64,000 nt of DNA from Brachypodium distachyon (lineage: Eukaryota > Streptophyta > Magnoliopsida > Poales > Poaceae), in contig NC_016131.3 of the NCBI RefSeq assembly GCF_000005505.3, positions 33,967,001 through 34,031,000 on the forward strand. The letters are read 5' to 3'. The number at the start of each line of letters is the position of its first letter. Within the stretch, counting starts at the first letter, position 1. The notes beneath the pieces were generated by a model that was given only the letters and a program-made list of their open reading frames with translations, was not told where the DNA came from and made no database searches. Of the stretch, positions 44,438 through 56,789 are shown one piece after another. The translations under genes and the position numbers were made by a program.

Positions 44438-45058
44438 TTAGCTTCGCTCGACCCAGCGGAACCGTCCCAAATGAATCGGCTCCATAGATTTATACAAGAG
44501 AGAAATGCACCGCTGGTCTATAAACTTGGCGCATTTGTGCAAATTAGTCATCGTATTTACAAATTGCTAAATTCAAGTGTTAAAACTTGACAAGTTTAAG
44601 CACCCGAGGTAAAAAACACGATTTCATAGTCTCGGACGCTGATGGGGGCAAGGTGGACTATGGTTTTGAAACATAGTCCTGGTTTTGAAACATAGTGCAG
44701 GATTCCCGAATTTGGGAAGCCGGAGAGGGCGACCCAACGAGGCCTATGTTGGAAGATCCGGATGACCGTATCTACACAAAACACCAAAATTACGAGTTGC
44801 TAGCGAGTCTAGCGACAGGGGAAAGGGGACACCAACCTTGACCGGGACAAGTACCTACTGCCGAGGACTTCCGTTCGTTCTGTTGCCCTGCTGTAAATTG
44901 TTGTTCCACAATTCCCTAAAATCAAAAGTTGTTGTTCCACAACTAGCAACGTCGTTAAAAATCTTGAGGCAAGATGAAGCCCAGTTCAGGTTACGCTACT
45001 TTGGAGGTATTATTTGGCCCGTGAGACTTCCTAAAACAAAATAGGCCCATGAGGGCCC

Positions 45059-45100
45059 GAGAGAGAAGGGGGGAGAGAGAGAGAGAGAGAGTTGAGAGAG
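45059..45100. repeat. GA/GAGA microsatellite
   Basis: Run of GAGAGA units broken by a short G-run, located just beyond the 3' flank of the myo-inositol oxygenase gene. Confidence 0.8.
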
Positions 45101-45455
45101 CAATTTTTTCACAAGGCACAAGCCCTCTATCCTCGACTAACTGAACATTTATTGGAGCAATATGCACCGCATTTTAATTTCCAGGTGACGAATTTCGTTT
45201 ACAGACTGTAGAACAGAGCACACTACCCGCAGAAAGAAAAAACAGAACACACTCGCAAACAACAAACACCTGCAATTCGCATGTCTGATGGCTCTCAAGG
45301 AGTTCACTGTAGTACCACTCGCTCAATTCGATCGGATACGACATGGAAACATCGATCGTACGTAATACACAGACACACTGTATACACGACAGCTCGAAAC
45401 AATCTTGTTCTTTCTTTTTGATGGTATATAATCTCTCTGATATGTGTTTGCCTTC

Positions 45456-47895
45456 TCACCATCTCAGTTTGTCCGGGAAGTACTGGGGAAAATTCAGAGA
45501 GAGAACATCGCGTCAGAGGTGGTACAGTAAGATTTTGTTTACAGGAACTGACACTGCAGAACATGTCAATATGATCCTCAGCTGATATCAGAAACAGGCA
45601 GGCGCGTATTACCTTCTCGATAAGTGACATGTAGTAGGGCTTCACTTTCTCGACGTCGATCCTGACGCTGCTCTTGCTGTACAGGTCATACTTGCTGCAA
45701 GAACCATGCACCAAGAGTGTTCAGCTGTTAATTCTTTTTTTTTCCTACCCATAAATATTCAGTTTCATTTCGAGTGCACGAATAATTTAATAGGCTTACT
45801 TGAACACATGCAGCCATTTCAGGTTCTCGTTGTCCTCCTCGTTCATCAGGTGCATGTAAGCTCCATGCTTGTGCAGGGCTGAATAAAAAAGAAGTCAGTA
45901 ACCTTACTTAAAACTGCTAGTGTGGCATAGGGAAAAGAAAGAGAGAGATCGTTGGCCGCGCTTACGGTAGAAAGAGTGATATCTGATGATGAACAACCCT
46001 GCAGAAGGAAGGGTGGTCTTGTTCTCCTTGGCCACCTGAGAGGAACAGGGCAAAGAACATTTCAGAGAACAATTGCAGATGAAAGAACTGAATAATTTGC
46101 TCCATTATACTCTGATGCTAAGGCGATGGATGAGGGTTTACCAGGTACATGTAGTCGTCATGGCCCCAGGACATGAGCACGTTGTCCAGCCCACACCCCT
46201 CGGAGTAGGCCCCAAACTTTGTGTTGAACTCCGGGTTGTGGTAGTCAGGGTTCTCCTTCAGATACTGCAAATTCGCACGCACGAACAAAGCAGTTTCAGT
46301 CTTTGATCATTCATCGGCCCAATTTACTGTTTTGGGGGAAGAATATATGCGATAGGAGTACCTTGAAGTGGACGTTGCATTCGTCGAACGCGCAGCCGAC
46401 AGGGAAAGTGTCACCTGATGCCATGAGACCCGTCAGAGAATCATATATAGTTGGAAGGAATCGATCGACCAGGGACCGGTTCTGAAGATTTACCTACGAC
46501 TGCCCATTGAGGGAGCTCTCCAAAGGTGGGATGCAGCAGCACCTTCCCCAGATCTGCACGTCGTGACAACCCACATGAGGCAAAAAAAAAAAAAACAGCT
46601 ACAGACCCAGATTTTTCCCGAAAATAAAAATAAAACGCTGATCCGTGGGACCAGTCTGTCGGTGACTGCTCTCTAATAGTAAGAGATGTTTTTAGATAAG
46701 ATAGTAAGAGATGTCTTGGATTACGTATTACCGTGGATGAGTCCGGTGAGGTGCAGCCAGTCCTCGTCCGGGTAGTCCTTGCGGATGGCCTCGGCGGTCT
46801 GAAGGAGGTGCTCGATCTGCGGCATGTCGAGGTCCGGGTCGCTGTCGTCGATGAACTCATTGAGCAGCTCGATGCACTCCCAGATGCCCATCTCCGTCTT
46901 GTCCAGCTTCCCGTACCCCTCCCGCATCCGCTTCACGAACTCGTACGTCTGGTTGATGTGGTTGCTCCGGTAGAACTCCTCCACCGTCTTCTTCCGCTCC
47001 GACTCCGCGTCGTAGTCCCTGTAGGTAAATCAACCGTCGCGTCCGATTTCAGGGCCGTGGTATATATCTTTTATTTTATTTGATAATTAAGTTCAAACTT
47101 AAGCGAAAAAATTTGGGTCACGAGAATGGAACCAGGCTAAGGGAATGAGTAAAGCACGCGGTGTGAGGACAATGCCGTGGGCAATCGGAACTCACAAGCT
47201 TTTGAAAGATTACAAGAAACTGATTCTGTTTGACTAGTTCAGCAATTTAGAGGCGATTTTTTTGTGTGTGTGGATATGTAGTGTTTAATGTTCATTACTC
47301 CTTTTTCTCTACGAGGAAAAGTGCTATTTGTTTGAGTCCATTCTAGTACGAGGCGTATTCACAACATCGTCACACGTCTCTTTCGTTTCGTCATGTGACC
47401 TTTTAGCAGCAAATCCCAGCAAAAAGAAACGTTTTTTTAACGGCAAAATAGAATGAAACCCAGCTTGCTCTTCATCCCCCCCCCCCCCCCTATTTTTTCG
47501 GAGAAAAAAGTTTTAATAATAGCAAAAACAACATTGATATACATATACGTCTTGTTCGTAAAAAACAAATTGGTATAGGTCCTAAAACACGCCATTGCTT
47601 ACCTGAAAGTATGGCCGAAGGCGTTGGAGTCCGGCACGGCAAACCCGCCGTCGAGCACCAACTCCGCGGCGTCGCCGGCAGCCTTCCTCTCCACGGCCAC
47701 ATCTACAGCCACCCAACAAAAAATTCCAACTGTATAAATATCATAGCGATCCCAGTGTTTCTGTTTATGATACAACCTCCAAGAAGCATCGACACTTGAT
47801 CAAGACTCAACAAGAAACGAAAAGAAAGAGGAGCACACAAATCAGATGACAGAAAAAGGCTCACCGAACTGAGGCTGCTCAATGATGATGGTCAT
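45456..47895 (-). CDS. MIOX: Myo-inositol oxygenase
   Basis: Cytosolic di-iron enzyme that cleaves myo-inositol with O2 to D-glucuronate, feeding UDP-glucuronate for cell walls and a proposed ascorbate route. Ten exons: 47865-47895, 47603-47702, 46732-47018, 46494-46553, 46362-46414, 46142-46264, 45966-46035, 45800-45878, 45613-45694, 45456-45482. GT-AG borders sum to 912 nt, or 303 residues, normal for plant MIOX. The six iron ligands known from the mammalian enzyme are all found by spacing: His114 (IEHLLQTAE), His139 and Asp140 (LIHDLGK), His212 (SWGHDDYMY), His238 (RYHSFYP) and Asp271 (NKYDLYS). The protein ends in YFPDKLRW, a typical C-terminus. The start is the first ATG after a TATA box and gives MTIIIEQPQF. 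No lesions were seen. Confidence 0.96.
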
Positions 47896-48034
47896 CTTGA
47901 ATTGAAGAAAAAGGATCACCGATCTGAATCCTGATCTTTTCTGCAGTGGCAAGAACAGCAGCGAAACAGAGTCCAAGAAAACGGCAATGGGCGTCTCTGG
48001 TCTGGCTATGCAAGAGGAGGCAAATCCCCAGACG

Positions 48035-48042
48035 TATTTATA
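48035..48042 (-). promoter_or_regulatory. TATA box of the MIOX gene
   Basis: TATAAATA on the minus strand, about 140 bp upstream of the MIOX ATG. That would place transcription start near 48010, with a leader of just over 100 nt. Confidence 0.65.
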
Positions 48043-48049
48043 GCAGCGG

Positions 48050-49049
48050 ATCGGGAGTCTGGGCCCGGTTGTCAGTGACTGATAGTTGCAGCGGTAGACG
48101 AGTAGTATGGTGCGTGGTTGGACTGGGCAACAGCTGTGGGCAACGGAGGCAGTACGAAAAGTAAAACGTGACGACGTATCTGTGGCGTTATCCTTTGAGG
48201 ATTTCGATTTGTTTAATGGGCAAGTGACTCAGCCATGGCGTGGAGCTATGCCTGTGGATGACGGGGACAGCTCATGCTGCCTGCGTTCTTCTTTCCTTTT
48301 TCTCGGTCTATTAGGTCACGTAGAATAGTTGATAAGACTCTAGACATTTCACGTCAGTTAGAAAAGATAACAAAACATGTTATACAATGAGTTATTTTTT
48401 AGTGTTCTATCTTACAATTAATGTTTACATGAATAAAATTAAATAAATAAATGTTAAGAAAGTGAAATCTAGTACAATGGTAAATTTGCTTTATCTTTGC
48501 CTTATCATTCTTATGAAGAGATCATCTCTTAATTAAGAGAAGGCTTGTGCCTTTTTTCGTTTCTCTCTTCCACATCAGATTTTATCCCATGTGACATTGC
48601 TAAAAGAATGCGGACGTCATTCCATTGTACATGTCCTTATTGTTTACCTATTCTCTAGACCCATTTTTTTATTTCATTGTACGTCTTCTATTTTTGAGAG
48701 GTAATGATCTTATGGACGAGCGTTTGCTTAGCCCGTATTAATGGACACAGATTTAGTAGCACAACAACGCCAATTAAATACAAAACGGAGGAAGTAATTA
48801 ATGCCTTTTGCTGACATCGGAGGAGGGGGAACGGGCAGGAGATGTTGGACGGTGTCGGGGAGTCAGGTCGACCATTGCTATGCTGACAGTGAAGCACAAG
48901 GAACAGGTTGGCCCGAGAGGACTAGCAACGATGGATCCGTGGAAATTGGAGAGTGGCGGGAAGAAATCAAAGCTACTTTGGTTAAGGTTAATTGGCAGGC
49001 TTAGGGACTGCATTGCATTGGGGTGGGGTGGATTACGATAACTCAGCTT
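48050..49049. other. MIOX upstream region, no gene recognised
   Basis: Promoter-proximal DNA followed by AT-rich sequence. The G-rich ORFs near 48800-49040 have no recognisable domain. ACAAAACGGAGGAAGTAATT near 48780 looks like one broken Stowaway end. Confidence 0.35.
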
Positions 49050-49402
49050 TTCCAACCAGTTTTTTTTTTCACAAAAAGGAAGACATATTGATTAAATAGA
49101 GAAGCCAACAAAAAGTCTGCTGACTAGATCTAGAATAAGCCGCCGAATCATGACTAACCTTATTTCGTGAACGATCAATTTTTGAAATCACAATCTAACT
49201 CTCCGAAGCTATCAACCTTCTGGGTTAGCTTCAATAACCAGGTTACGGTGCCTGGATCGATCAAGCCCCTCGTGACTTAGCATCGCCTTGGCTTGGGCAC
49301 AATCAGTCTCGATGACGATGGGAAGTTCCGTCCACTGAATCAAAAGGGTGAGGCTCTCCATACAGGCTTCCGCTTCTAGGGCCTCTGGACAATGCCGTAG
49401 GC
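49050..49402 (-). mobile_element. LINE 3' fragment with RNase H-like (RVT_3) remnant
   Basis: On the minus strand, EALEAEACMESLTLLIQWTE and LPIVIETDCAQAKAML match the RNase H-like domain found at the C-terminus of many plant LINEs (AEA motif and ETDC motif). A short frame end and a tail finishing in a long A/T tract follow. Only this piece remains, consistent with 5' truncation. It is a different family from the LINE at 19735, which shows no RNase H part. Confidence 0.6.
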
Positions 49403-50592
49403 AATCAGTTTTTCCTATTTTGTGTTTGACTAACCAATTTTTTTTTATTTTCGTGTGTATTTTTTCAGATTCGATTATAAAAATAAGTTTAGCGCAGCAC
49501 AGTTCAGCAACGCTAAACTGCCATGAATAAAGCATAGATACAAAAGAAATCTCGAGAGAGAAAAATGTCATCATATTCATACGTGTAAGCTAATTAAATG
49601 AGACAACCTAATCTCAGTTGATTTAAAAATAGTTATTTTCTCGGTCAACAACCGTAGTCATTTGAGGAAGATTTTCTCATCATTATTTGTATTTACATGA
49701 ATTTTACAATAATCTCAACGATTGGATAAGACAATTGTTAATATCAACATATAAATAATCATTTCCTAGTAGTATAGTCCTATAAATAGCAAAACCAAAT
49801 TTAAATACATAAGCCGTGTAGCTCACACGCCTGGTTTCCTATACACGAGGAGATCCGCCCCCGGAACAGGGACCGGTACGTCGTTCCGCCTGGTGCGCTT
49901 GGCGTGACATGACCAACCAACTGCGGTACGTACAAGCTCAGGTTGCGTACCTAGCTAGCAGATTGGTTACACACTGTGTGTTTTTTTCTTTTTCGAAAAA
50001 GTTTATTGTTTAGGTTGAGGATGCCCGCGCGACCCGCTGGTTGCTAAAAGGTCGCTATCTCTCATCGCGGCAGCGTACGGCTAAGAACGCAGGTTAAACA
50101 TGCGTAATGGCCGTACATCCTAGCAGTCGTCCACTCGTCCAGACGATGTGCGACATCCATGTGCCTAAGGGCTCCTTGCGGCGGCATGTCACGTGGTATC
50201 ATTTCCGAAACGCTGCAAGTTATGGCCATTCGTGTAGCCGGAAATTCCTACTGATGAATGTGTCCACTGGTTCTGGTCTTCTGGAGAAAACACCCCCTGA
50301 AGTTTGTTCAGGCCAGGCCAGGGGGTCTCCCGGCTGAAAGCATCCGAATATCACCCGCAAAAATAAACGCCTTCCGTAGCGGCAACACTCAAAACGTTGA
50401 TTAGTGGGGGCAGTATTAATTCTTGACGTTTTGGCAGTATTAATTCTTGACGTTTTGGCGCACGTAGAGCTACGAGTGCGCACGCTTGCGCTGTGCCCCC
50501 CTTTCTTCTTCTTTTGTCCGACAAAGAGGGCATAACCCTTCCTTGGAGAAAGCTAGCTCGATATCCGGATTTGCTTGCACTTCATTGCATAA
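49403..50592. other. Intergenic DNA, no gene recognised
   Basis: AT-rich then mixed sequence. A short direct repeat (GCAGTATTAATTCTTGACGT, twice) lies at about 50411-50460. No coding or RNA feature could be supported. Confidence 0.35.
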
Positions 50593-50910
50593 GGGCATCT
50601 TCAAGTGTAAGCTCTCATTTGTCCTCCTCATTTGTCTATTTGAGAGGTCTTTGGATAAACGGAGGTGAACAAAATATCAAGTTGTCCAATGATAACTTCT
50701 CATTTTTCTCTTAATGAGTCTTTAACACGTGGGCCAAAAAGACAAGTGAACAAAATCGTACTCTTCTCAAATTTGGTAAAGAAATGAGAGCTGCGGACCA
50801 CTTTTGGACAAATGAGCGTTCTCATTGGGTTGTGTATTTTGCTCGTGGACCCTGAAATGGATAGATTTGGACAAATGGGAAGAATTTGAGGAGTTTCCTT
50901 GGTGATGGCT
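50593..50910. repeat. Tourist-like (PIF/Harbinger) MITE with TAA duplication
   Basis: The left end GGGCATCTTCAAGTG and the reverse complement of the right end AGCCATCACCAAGG are imperfect TIRs. They are flanked by TAA on both sides (50590-50592 and 50911-50913). The inside repeats CTCATTTGTC-type blocks on both arms. No coding. Confidence 0.65.
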
Positions 50911-51390
50911 TAAACATGCCAAATCAATGTCCGGTAAAAAAAAATGCCAAATCAGTGTGAATTTCGATCGTATACGCGCGACATCGCAACGGTCAGCCGA
51001 ACCGTGATACACATGTTAGCAACCAACGTTAAGCTCGTGCTTTAGGCAACGGGTGGAACTAACGTGAGCTAGTGCTCCGGCACGTCCATTGGCCCAGGGA
51101 TGCAGGAAACAAAAGGCTTTAAATTTTTTGGATCATGGGAATCCAAAAACACACAATTAATAAGAAAATGTATGATTGAAATACAATGACATTTGCAACT
51201 ACAAGAATCGAGATACATCAATTACTTTTTTTTTTAAAATGGATGCTATAACGCAAGAAGACCAGATGACTTTAAGACTGAGCGGTAATTAATTGGAGTA
51301 AGAAGAAGAGAGGAGATGCGAAACTTTCAATTTTCTAACGAAAATTTTCCTGAGGTCAGACATAATGATTGGATTCCTCAAAAATTTATA

Positions 51391-51503
51391 CTCCCTTCGT
51401 CCAATATTAATTGTCGAAATATTACATGTATCTAGACATTTTGTAGAAATAGATATATTCATATTTAGACAAATTTGAGACAAAAAATATGAGACGGAGG
51501 GAG
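51391..51503. repeat. Stowaway MITE
   Basis: CTCCCTTCGTCCAATATTAA at the left and ATATGAGACGGAGGGAG at the right, flanked by TA (51389-51390 and 51504-51505). Standard length. Confidence 0.85.
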
Positions 51504-51926
51504 TAGGAAAATTCCTATCATATGATTTTTTTGGGGCAACTTTATGATCCGAAGGACATGGATAGGAATAATTCTTTATGATCAAAATCTTTTTTTTCCT
51601 ACAAAATTTCTATTATCCTAAGAGAGCCAAAAAGAATCTAGTTCCACTACCTGATCTTAATTAAAATTATGCGAACTCTTAATAAATGTCATTAGTTCCA
51701 ACGATATAGTATATTTTTGAGTAAATTTCACTTTGTATACCTGAGTGTACAAAATTATGATACCATTTCATTTAAATTTATTGACCACTCCTTCCCTATT
51801 AATTTAGTGTTCCCTTATTTGCCATTTTGTGAAGTTGTGACGATGGATATAGATGACACGACGAGGCATGCTTATCTTTAGCCAGCCGGTTATGCACGGG
51901 CATTTCTATCATGGTCTGATCAGACC

Positions 51927-52564
51927 TGAGGATGGCAATGGGATGGGTCTGGACAGGCGGACCAAATTCATATCCATATCCACATCCATTATCCATCCAC
52001 GAAAAGATCCGCGGGTCCAAAACAATACACATATTATATCCATCGGATATCCGAATATCCATGGACATCCATGGATCAACATAGAATGGCTTAAAAACAA
52101 CCATAAAACCATATCCATATAGAGACCGATATAAAGCCTCTAAAATATGCAGCTTATATCATGGATTTAGAACGGTTGCAATAGCCATGAGACCATGAAG
52201 ATATGTCTAATACTTCTCAAACTTCACTCTCATTGACTCCGACATAGCTCTTATAAGAGGGTGGTCACTAGCATGCCATTTTAGTATTGCCAAACGAATT
52301 AGGGTTAGAATTGGGGGGAAGGAGAACTATTTACATGAGTCATATAGCTAAATAATGAACCCACATGTCAGTAATTTATTTATTTTATTAAATACCGGGT
52401 ATCCATGGATATTCATGGATCAAATGTGATATTTGTGGCCGCTCCACGAGTTGGTGGGTATCCATTCATGAATATCCATGGAGCGATATCGTGCTCTATA
52501 TCCGTGAACCATGGTCTTAGACATCCATGAATATCCACTTTTTGAGTATCCACTGCCATCTTGA
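51927..52564. mobile_element. Non-autonomous hAT element with 8-bp target duplication
   Basis: The ends are TGAGGATGGCAATGGGAT and, reverse-complemented from the right, TCAAGATGGCAGTGGATA. Both flanks carry exactly ATCAGACC (51919-51926 and 52565-52572), the 8-bp duplication of hAT transposons. The interior is rich in ATCCATGGATATCC-type palindromic repeats and has no transposase. Confidence 0.78.
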
Positions 52565-52770
52565 ATCAGACCCAACTTGGTCGAACCGTCCTTTGGGTCA
52601 CCGCACCACCATGCAGGCCACATGTACTCCACTGAGATTGGTTCACCACCATCGCTTTTGTCGCCACTACTAGACCGGTGCTGCCCATCCCTAAACCTGC
52701 TAGGTTGTGTGCTCTGTATAGAAAAATATGCTCCCTCCGTGCCAAAAAAAATTACGTGAATTTGTATAAA

Positions 52771-53050
52771 CACTACTACAGAAACGGTTATGAGTAACAA
52801 TCGAAAAATCATATCAGTAACGGTCGGGGCCGCCGTTACTAACTTCGTGTTACTGATGATACCCATCATCAGTAATGGTCGCCCGGACCGTTACTAATGT
52901 ACAATCATCAGTAACGGTCGCACTGACCGTTACTGATATATATATACATCAGTGGCGGTCGCTCCTCCCGGACCGTTACTAATGTATATATCATCAGTAA
53001 CGGTCGCGTCGCCGCATCAGTGTCGGTCGAGGGACCGACACTGATACATT
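52771..53050. repeat. CACTA left subterminal repeat array
   Basis: Repeated units of ATCAGTAACGGTCG and its complement CCGTTACTGAT, spaced 20-40 bp and in both orientations. Such arrays are the TNPA binding region in En/Spm elements. Confidence 0.8.
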
Positions 53051-53374
53051 TTCGGTATTTTAAAAAATAATTAAAAACACAGTAAATACATAGGAAATAC
53101 ACAGCAAATTATATACAGCATAGCAAATTATATACAGAATGTATCTCATCACAGAAAAATGTATCTCATCGCAAAAAAATACATATAAAGCTGCATCACA
53201 TCACATCACATCATTTAAAGCATACAAATGTATATAAGCCGCATCATATAAAGCATATAAAGAATACAAATGTATCTCACTTCACGACATTGATTACGAA
53301 GTGTCAAAATTCCATAGAAGCATAATTACAAAGTGTCAAAATTTCATGGAAGCATATAAAGAATACAAATGAAT

Positions 53375-54701
53375 CTATTGTCGTGGGTGAACCCTAGACA
53401 CGACTTGTTCCACACGTTCGAAGAAGTCCCCACTAGGCTTGATGACCTCATTGTTTATGAGATGGACGAACTCCCTTTGAATGTTATAGACGACCCATTT
53501 AGGTCGGTGTCCCATTGTCATTCGGGGCCACCAGTACTCTTCCATCGCCGCGACTGACCCCTTCCACTCAGGCTTGAACATGCTGGCATTCTCCATAAGG
53601 ATGTGACAGCAGTAGTAACCACAGAACACACTGCCGGGCGGCTGTTGCTGGCAAGGGAACCTGTGGTTGTGGTGAGGCTCGTCTTTATAACCTTTACCAG
53701 CTAGTTTTCCCTTGGTCGCCACTTTCCAAGCAGTGTTAATGAGTGATTTAATGGATTTTTAGAACCTACCTCGAACACCCTTCTTCGGAAGTAGTGAATC
53801 GAAGTAGTACACCGCGGACCAAGGCAAACAAATGAGTATTGTCACCCAATGGTCTCTGTCTTCAAAAGAAACAAACTTTAGTATCTAAGGGTGTATAAGA
53901 AAGACTGAATTAGAAAAAACAGACGGTTCCATATATAAAATTGAACTTACTCCAAATTAAGGAAGAAGAGGATGAAGTCGTCATCCGCGTATTTCTCGAG
54001 ACATGCCACCAAGTATTTAGATGCCATGGTTCTTGAGGCATCCTTTTCTGGCTCAAGACTGATGTCACCGTAGTTAAACAGCGCGGGGTCTAGAATGGAT
54101 ACTTTTTTTACCTCCAATCGCCGCAGTTCTCTTATTTGGTAGCAGACCACAGCCTTAAGAGGTTGATATCAAGCCTTTGGCGGTTGAAGAGGTGGAACAG
54201 TTCGTTGAACTCCACACCAAAGGTGATAGGACGTTCCTGAATGTTTCCGGTTTCTTGGTCAAAGAAGCCATAGTCTTTTGGGATTCTAACATTGATCTGT
54301 TGGGCATGTTGTTCAGAACCAGCTGATGCTTGCATGTAGAACTGATGAAGCTCTTGCATCTCTCTGGACACGGCACGCAGGGAATTTTCGGTGACCATCG
54401 GTCTTCCAGGATAGTAAAGAAGCATCCGGTCGAACTCCCTAGCCACAAAATAGGATCCGTCTTCGAATCTCTGGCCTTGATATGGGTTCTTGATGAGAAT
54501 GTCAGGCCTATTGTCCTCCCAGACTCCAGTTATTTCAGGCACATGGTGCATCTCATCTTGAGTGACATTGGAGGACTCCTTGATGGTCTTGCCGCCGCGC
54601 CCCTTCTTTTTATGCCTCCTCTTACTGTCCCATGCCTTCTGCTCCTCTGCCTTGTACTTGTCATCGATCTTGCGGCCACCCATGGACTCAGCGACACCCA
54701 A
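53375..54701 (-). pseudogene. Ulp1-like (C48) cysteine protease domain inside the CACTA element
   Basis: On the minus strand a basic GGRKIDDKYK region leads into a long pre-catalytic segment and, after a frameshift near 54150, YQIRELRRLEVKKVSILDPA and VACLEKYADDDFILFFLNL. A small exon (about 53771-53854) between an AG acceptor and a GTAGGT donor gives EDRDHWVTILICLPW and VYYFDSLLPKK. The last exon (53375-53722) has PCQQQPPGSVFCGYYCCHIL. The spacing fits the SUMO-protease catalytic set: His in DHW, Asp in YFDS, Gln before PP and Cys in FCGYYC. In plants such domains occur in transposon-encoded Ulp1-like proteins. Frameshifts make it a pseudogene in this copy. Confidence 0.72.
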
Positions 54702-55826
54702 GAGAGAGAAGGTGAGAGGGACGCTTCCAGCCTGTGCCGACCCTGTGGTCTGGCTATCTTTGAGCTATGCAAGCATCGACATTGCCCGCTCTTCATCTCC
54801 GCCGGCATCGACAGGAGGAAGTATCCTAGGGGAAAGGCCGAGCGGCGAATGAGAAGTACCTTTCTGGGCGAAGGGAGATGGTGTCATAGAGGGCCGGCGC
54901 TGGTTGTAGAGAGATACCAAGCTCCTAGGCCACATAATTTGGTAGTTTGGACAACCGCCTGGATATCCACGCCTTCCTCCGGAGGTAGCAGGATAGCATA
55001 ATCCCGATGATCGTCGATGACGGAGTCCACCATCACACTCACTTGTGCGTCATTCATGAGAATGCCGTGCACCAGTGGCGGTGATTGTCTGGGCATCAGG
55101 CGGCCAATGGCGCCTACAGGCTTCCCAGGCTTCTCAACGTGGATACGACACTTCACCGGTGCCTGCGCGTAACAAGAAGAAGGCATATGTGTGTAAGATC
55201 TTTATTCATGAAGGTCAGGAGTGAAAAAGAGTTTGAAAAGCTTGCTTACAAGGATGTTGTCGCTCGGACCCGGATCGTTATCCCGGCTGCCCTCGCTTGG
55301 GGAAGGTTGGCTAGCGGGGTGGGGGGGGGTGGGGTTGTCCATGCTAGGAGCCGGGCTGTAACTTGGGGTGTAGGTGTCTTCGTCCTCCATACGTGTGTCG
55401 GAGGCGGCGCTGCTCTTCAGCGGGGTGCTCTTTCGCGGGGAAAGAGGAAGAAGAGGAGGAAGGAGGTTCCTCAAACCTACCAAGGGCGGGGTGGTCTTTG
55501 GCCAATGCCGACACCAAATGATGGACGGCTTGCACTGCATATTTGCACGACACCTCTTGAGACACGATAGATGCCTGCTCTCGCGCCTCCGCCTTAGCTT
55601 GTTCTATTATCTCAGAAGAAGCGGGGAGCTTTTTCCGGACCCTGCTTCGCTTCGGAGCAGGCGGAAAATAATCATCCCAGCAGGCCCCTTCGCCTTCTCC
55701 TAGAACACGGCCCGTGTGCTCTGCCTGTTGCAAGCCGGCGGTCATAGCCTACTCCCATCTCTTGCTCTGCACGGAGTTGTCGGAGGTTTCTGACCTCTTG
55801 CTCTCCTCCCATTTGTGGGCATTTTC
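54702..55826 (-). pseudogene. Middle part of the CACTA ORF2 (linker to the Ulp1 domain), broken
   Basis: An exon starting after an AG at 55827 reads ENAHKWEESKRSETS and meets an in-frame TAG (55749-55751). The same frame then continues with CWDDYFPPAPKRSRVRKKLP and SCKYAVQAVHHLVSALAKDH. A frame change near 55435 leads to an acidic SSAASDTRMEDEDTYTPSY tail and a GTAAGC donor (about 55248). Further on, CRIHVEKPGKPVGAIGRLMP and a VDIQAVVQTTKLCGLGAWYL block resemble the DUF8039-type region found next to Ulp1 domains. I infer one original gene running from 56789 to 53375. Confidence 0.5.
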
Positions 55827-55916
55827 CTGTTATCATATAAGACAGGACGTGAGTCTATATGGATCAGGAGTGTCATAATTAACGCCGAAAACAACTAAAT
55901 GCACGTGAACCCTTAC

Positions 55917-56789
55917 CGTAAAATTTTTAACAGGCGGCTGCATTGGCTCAATGCCCGCCCACTGCTCGGGTGTCATGTGCTGACGTGCATATTCTCTAGC
56001 ATGTTGGTCCTCCAGCATGTCATGCACTGGAGGCACCCTGCCTGCCGCCTCGAGAATTCGGTCCTGCTTGCGCCAGACCTGCTTCTTCCCCTCTTTCCCT
56101 GCAATCCCTTGCCTGTGGTTCAAGGGATTCCTTAAGCGCAACGCCCTCATGCGTTCCCTATTCGCAATGAAGGCAGGGTCAGATGATTCCTTCCTGAACT
56201 TTTCCCATTCGGCCTCATCAGTTACCGACGGCCATTTCTTCTTGATGATCTCGTACGGTTTGTCCATCCACCTTCTAGCGGTGGATTTCCAATTAGCAAG
56301 TCCATTGCAGACTGCTATGTTGATGGCCGCTACGAATCGCTCGCGCCACTCGTTGGTGACTTGGAACCTCCTTGCAACGTCCGCGATGCACGTGTCTTTA
56401 ACGACTTGGGAGATGTCACTCCACTCGTCGGTGATCTTGCAATACTTGCATGCAACGGCTCCACAGGTCGTTACGAAGGCCTTCTGTGCCCTCTCAGGCG
56501 ACTCCGGGCGGCCTCTCTCAGAGTGCCGGGTGACCACGTAACAGAACTCCTTGAAGTTGTGGCTCCCCCTCGGCGTCTTCTTCCTTTGCTTCTTAGCGGG
56601 AGTTTCAGAAGGCTGTGGGTTACTCTCTTCCACCCGTCGCTCGTTGTCGCGCTCTTCTGAACGAGAGCTACCTGAGCCAGAGCTGGCAATTTGCTCTCCC
56701 GGTGAAGACTCTTCATCGACACGATCTACCTCCTCCCGATCAAGAACTAGTTTCTGGCTACTCTTGCCCATTTCGTACCTATGTGCCAT
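55917..56789 (-). CDS. TNPA-like / plant transposase (Ptta/En/Spm, Transposase_24) exon
   Basis: Candidate starts are ATG 56789 or 56771. A charged N-terminus (EESSPGEQIASSGSGSSRSE, then AKKQRKKTPRG) precedes a conserved block with KSTARRWMDKPYEIIKKKWP, EWEKFRKESSDPAFIANRER and LRLRNPLNHRQG. The exon ends at a GTAAGG donor at 55916. This matches the second protein of plant En/Spm elements, which binds subterminal repeats. The exon itself is open; the following exon has an early stop, so the full product is probably lost. Confidence 0.7.

Noticed and set aside
46733..47083. 116-codon + strand ORF
   Set aside because: It is the mirror of MIOX exon 3 on the other strand; high GC third positions keep it open.
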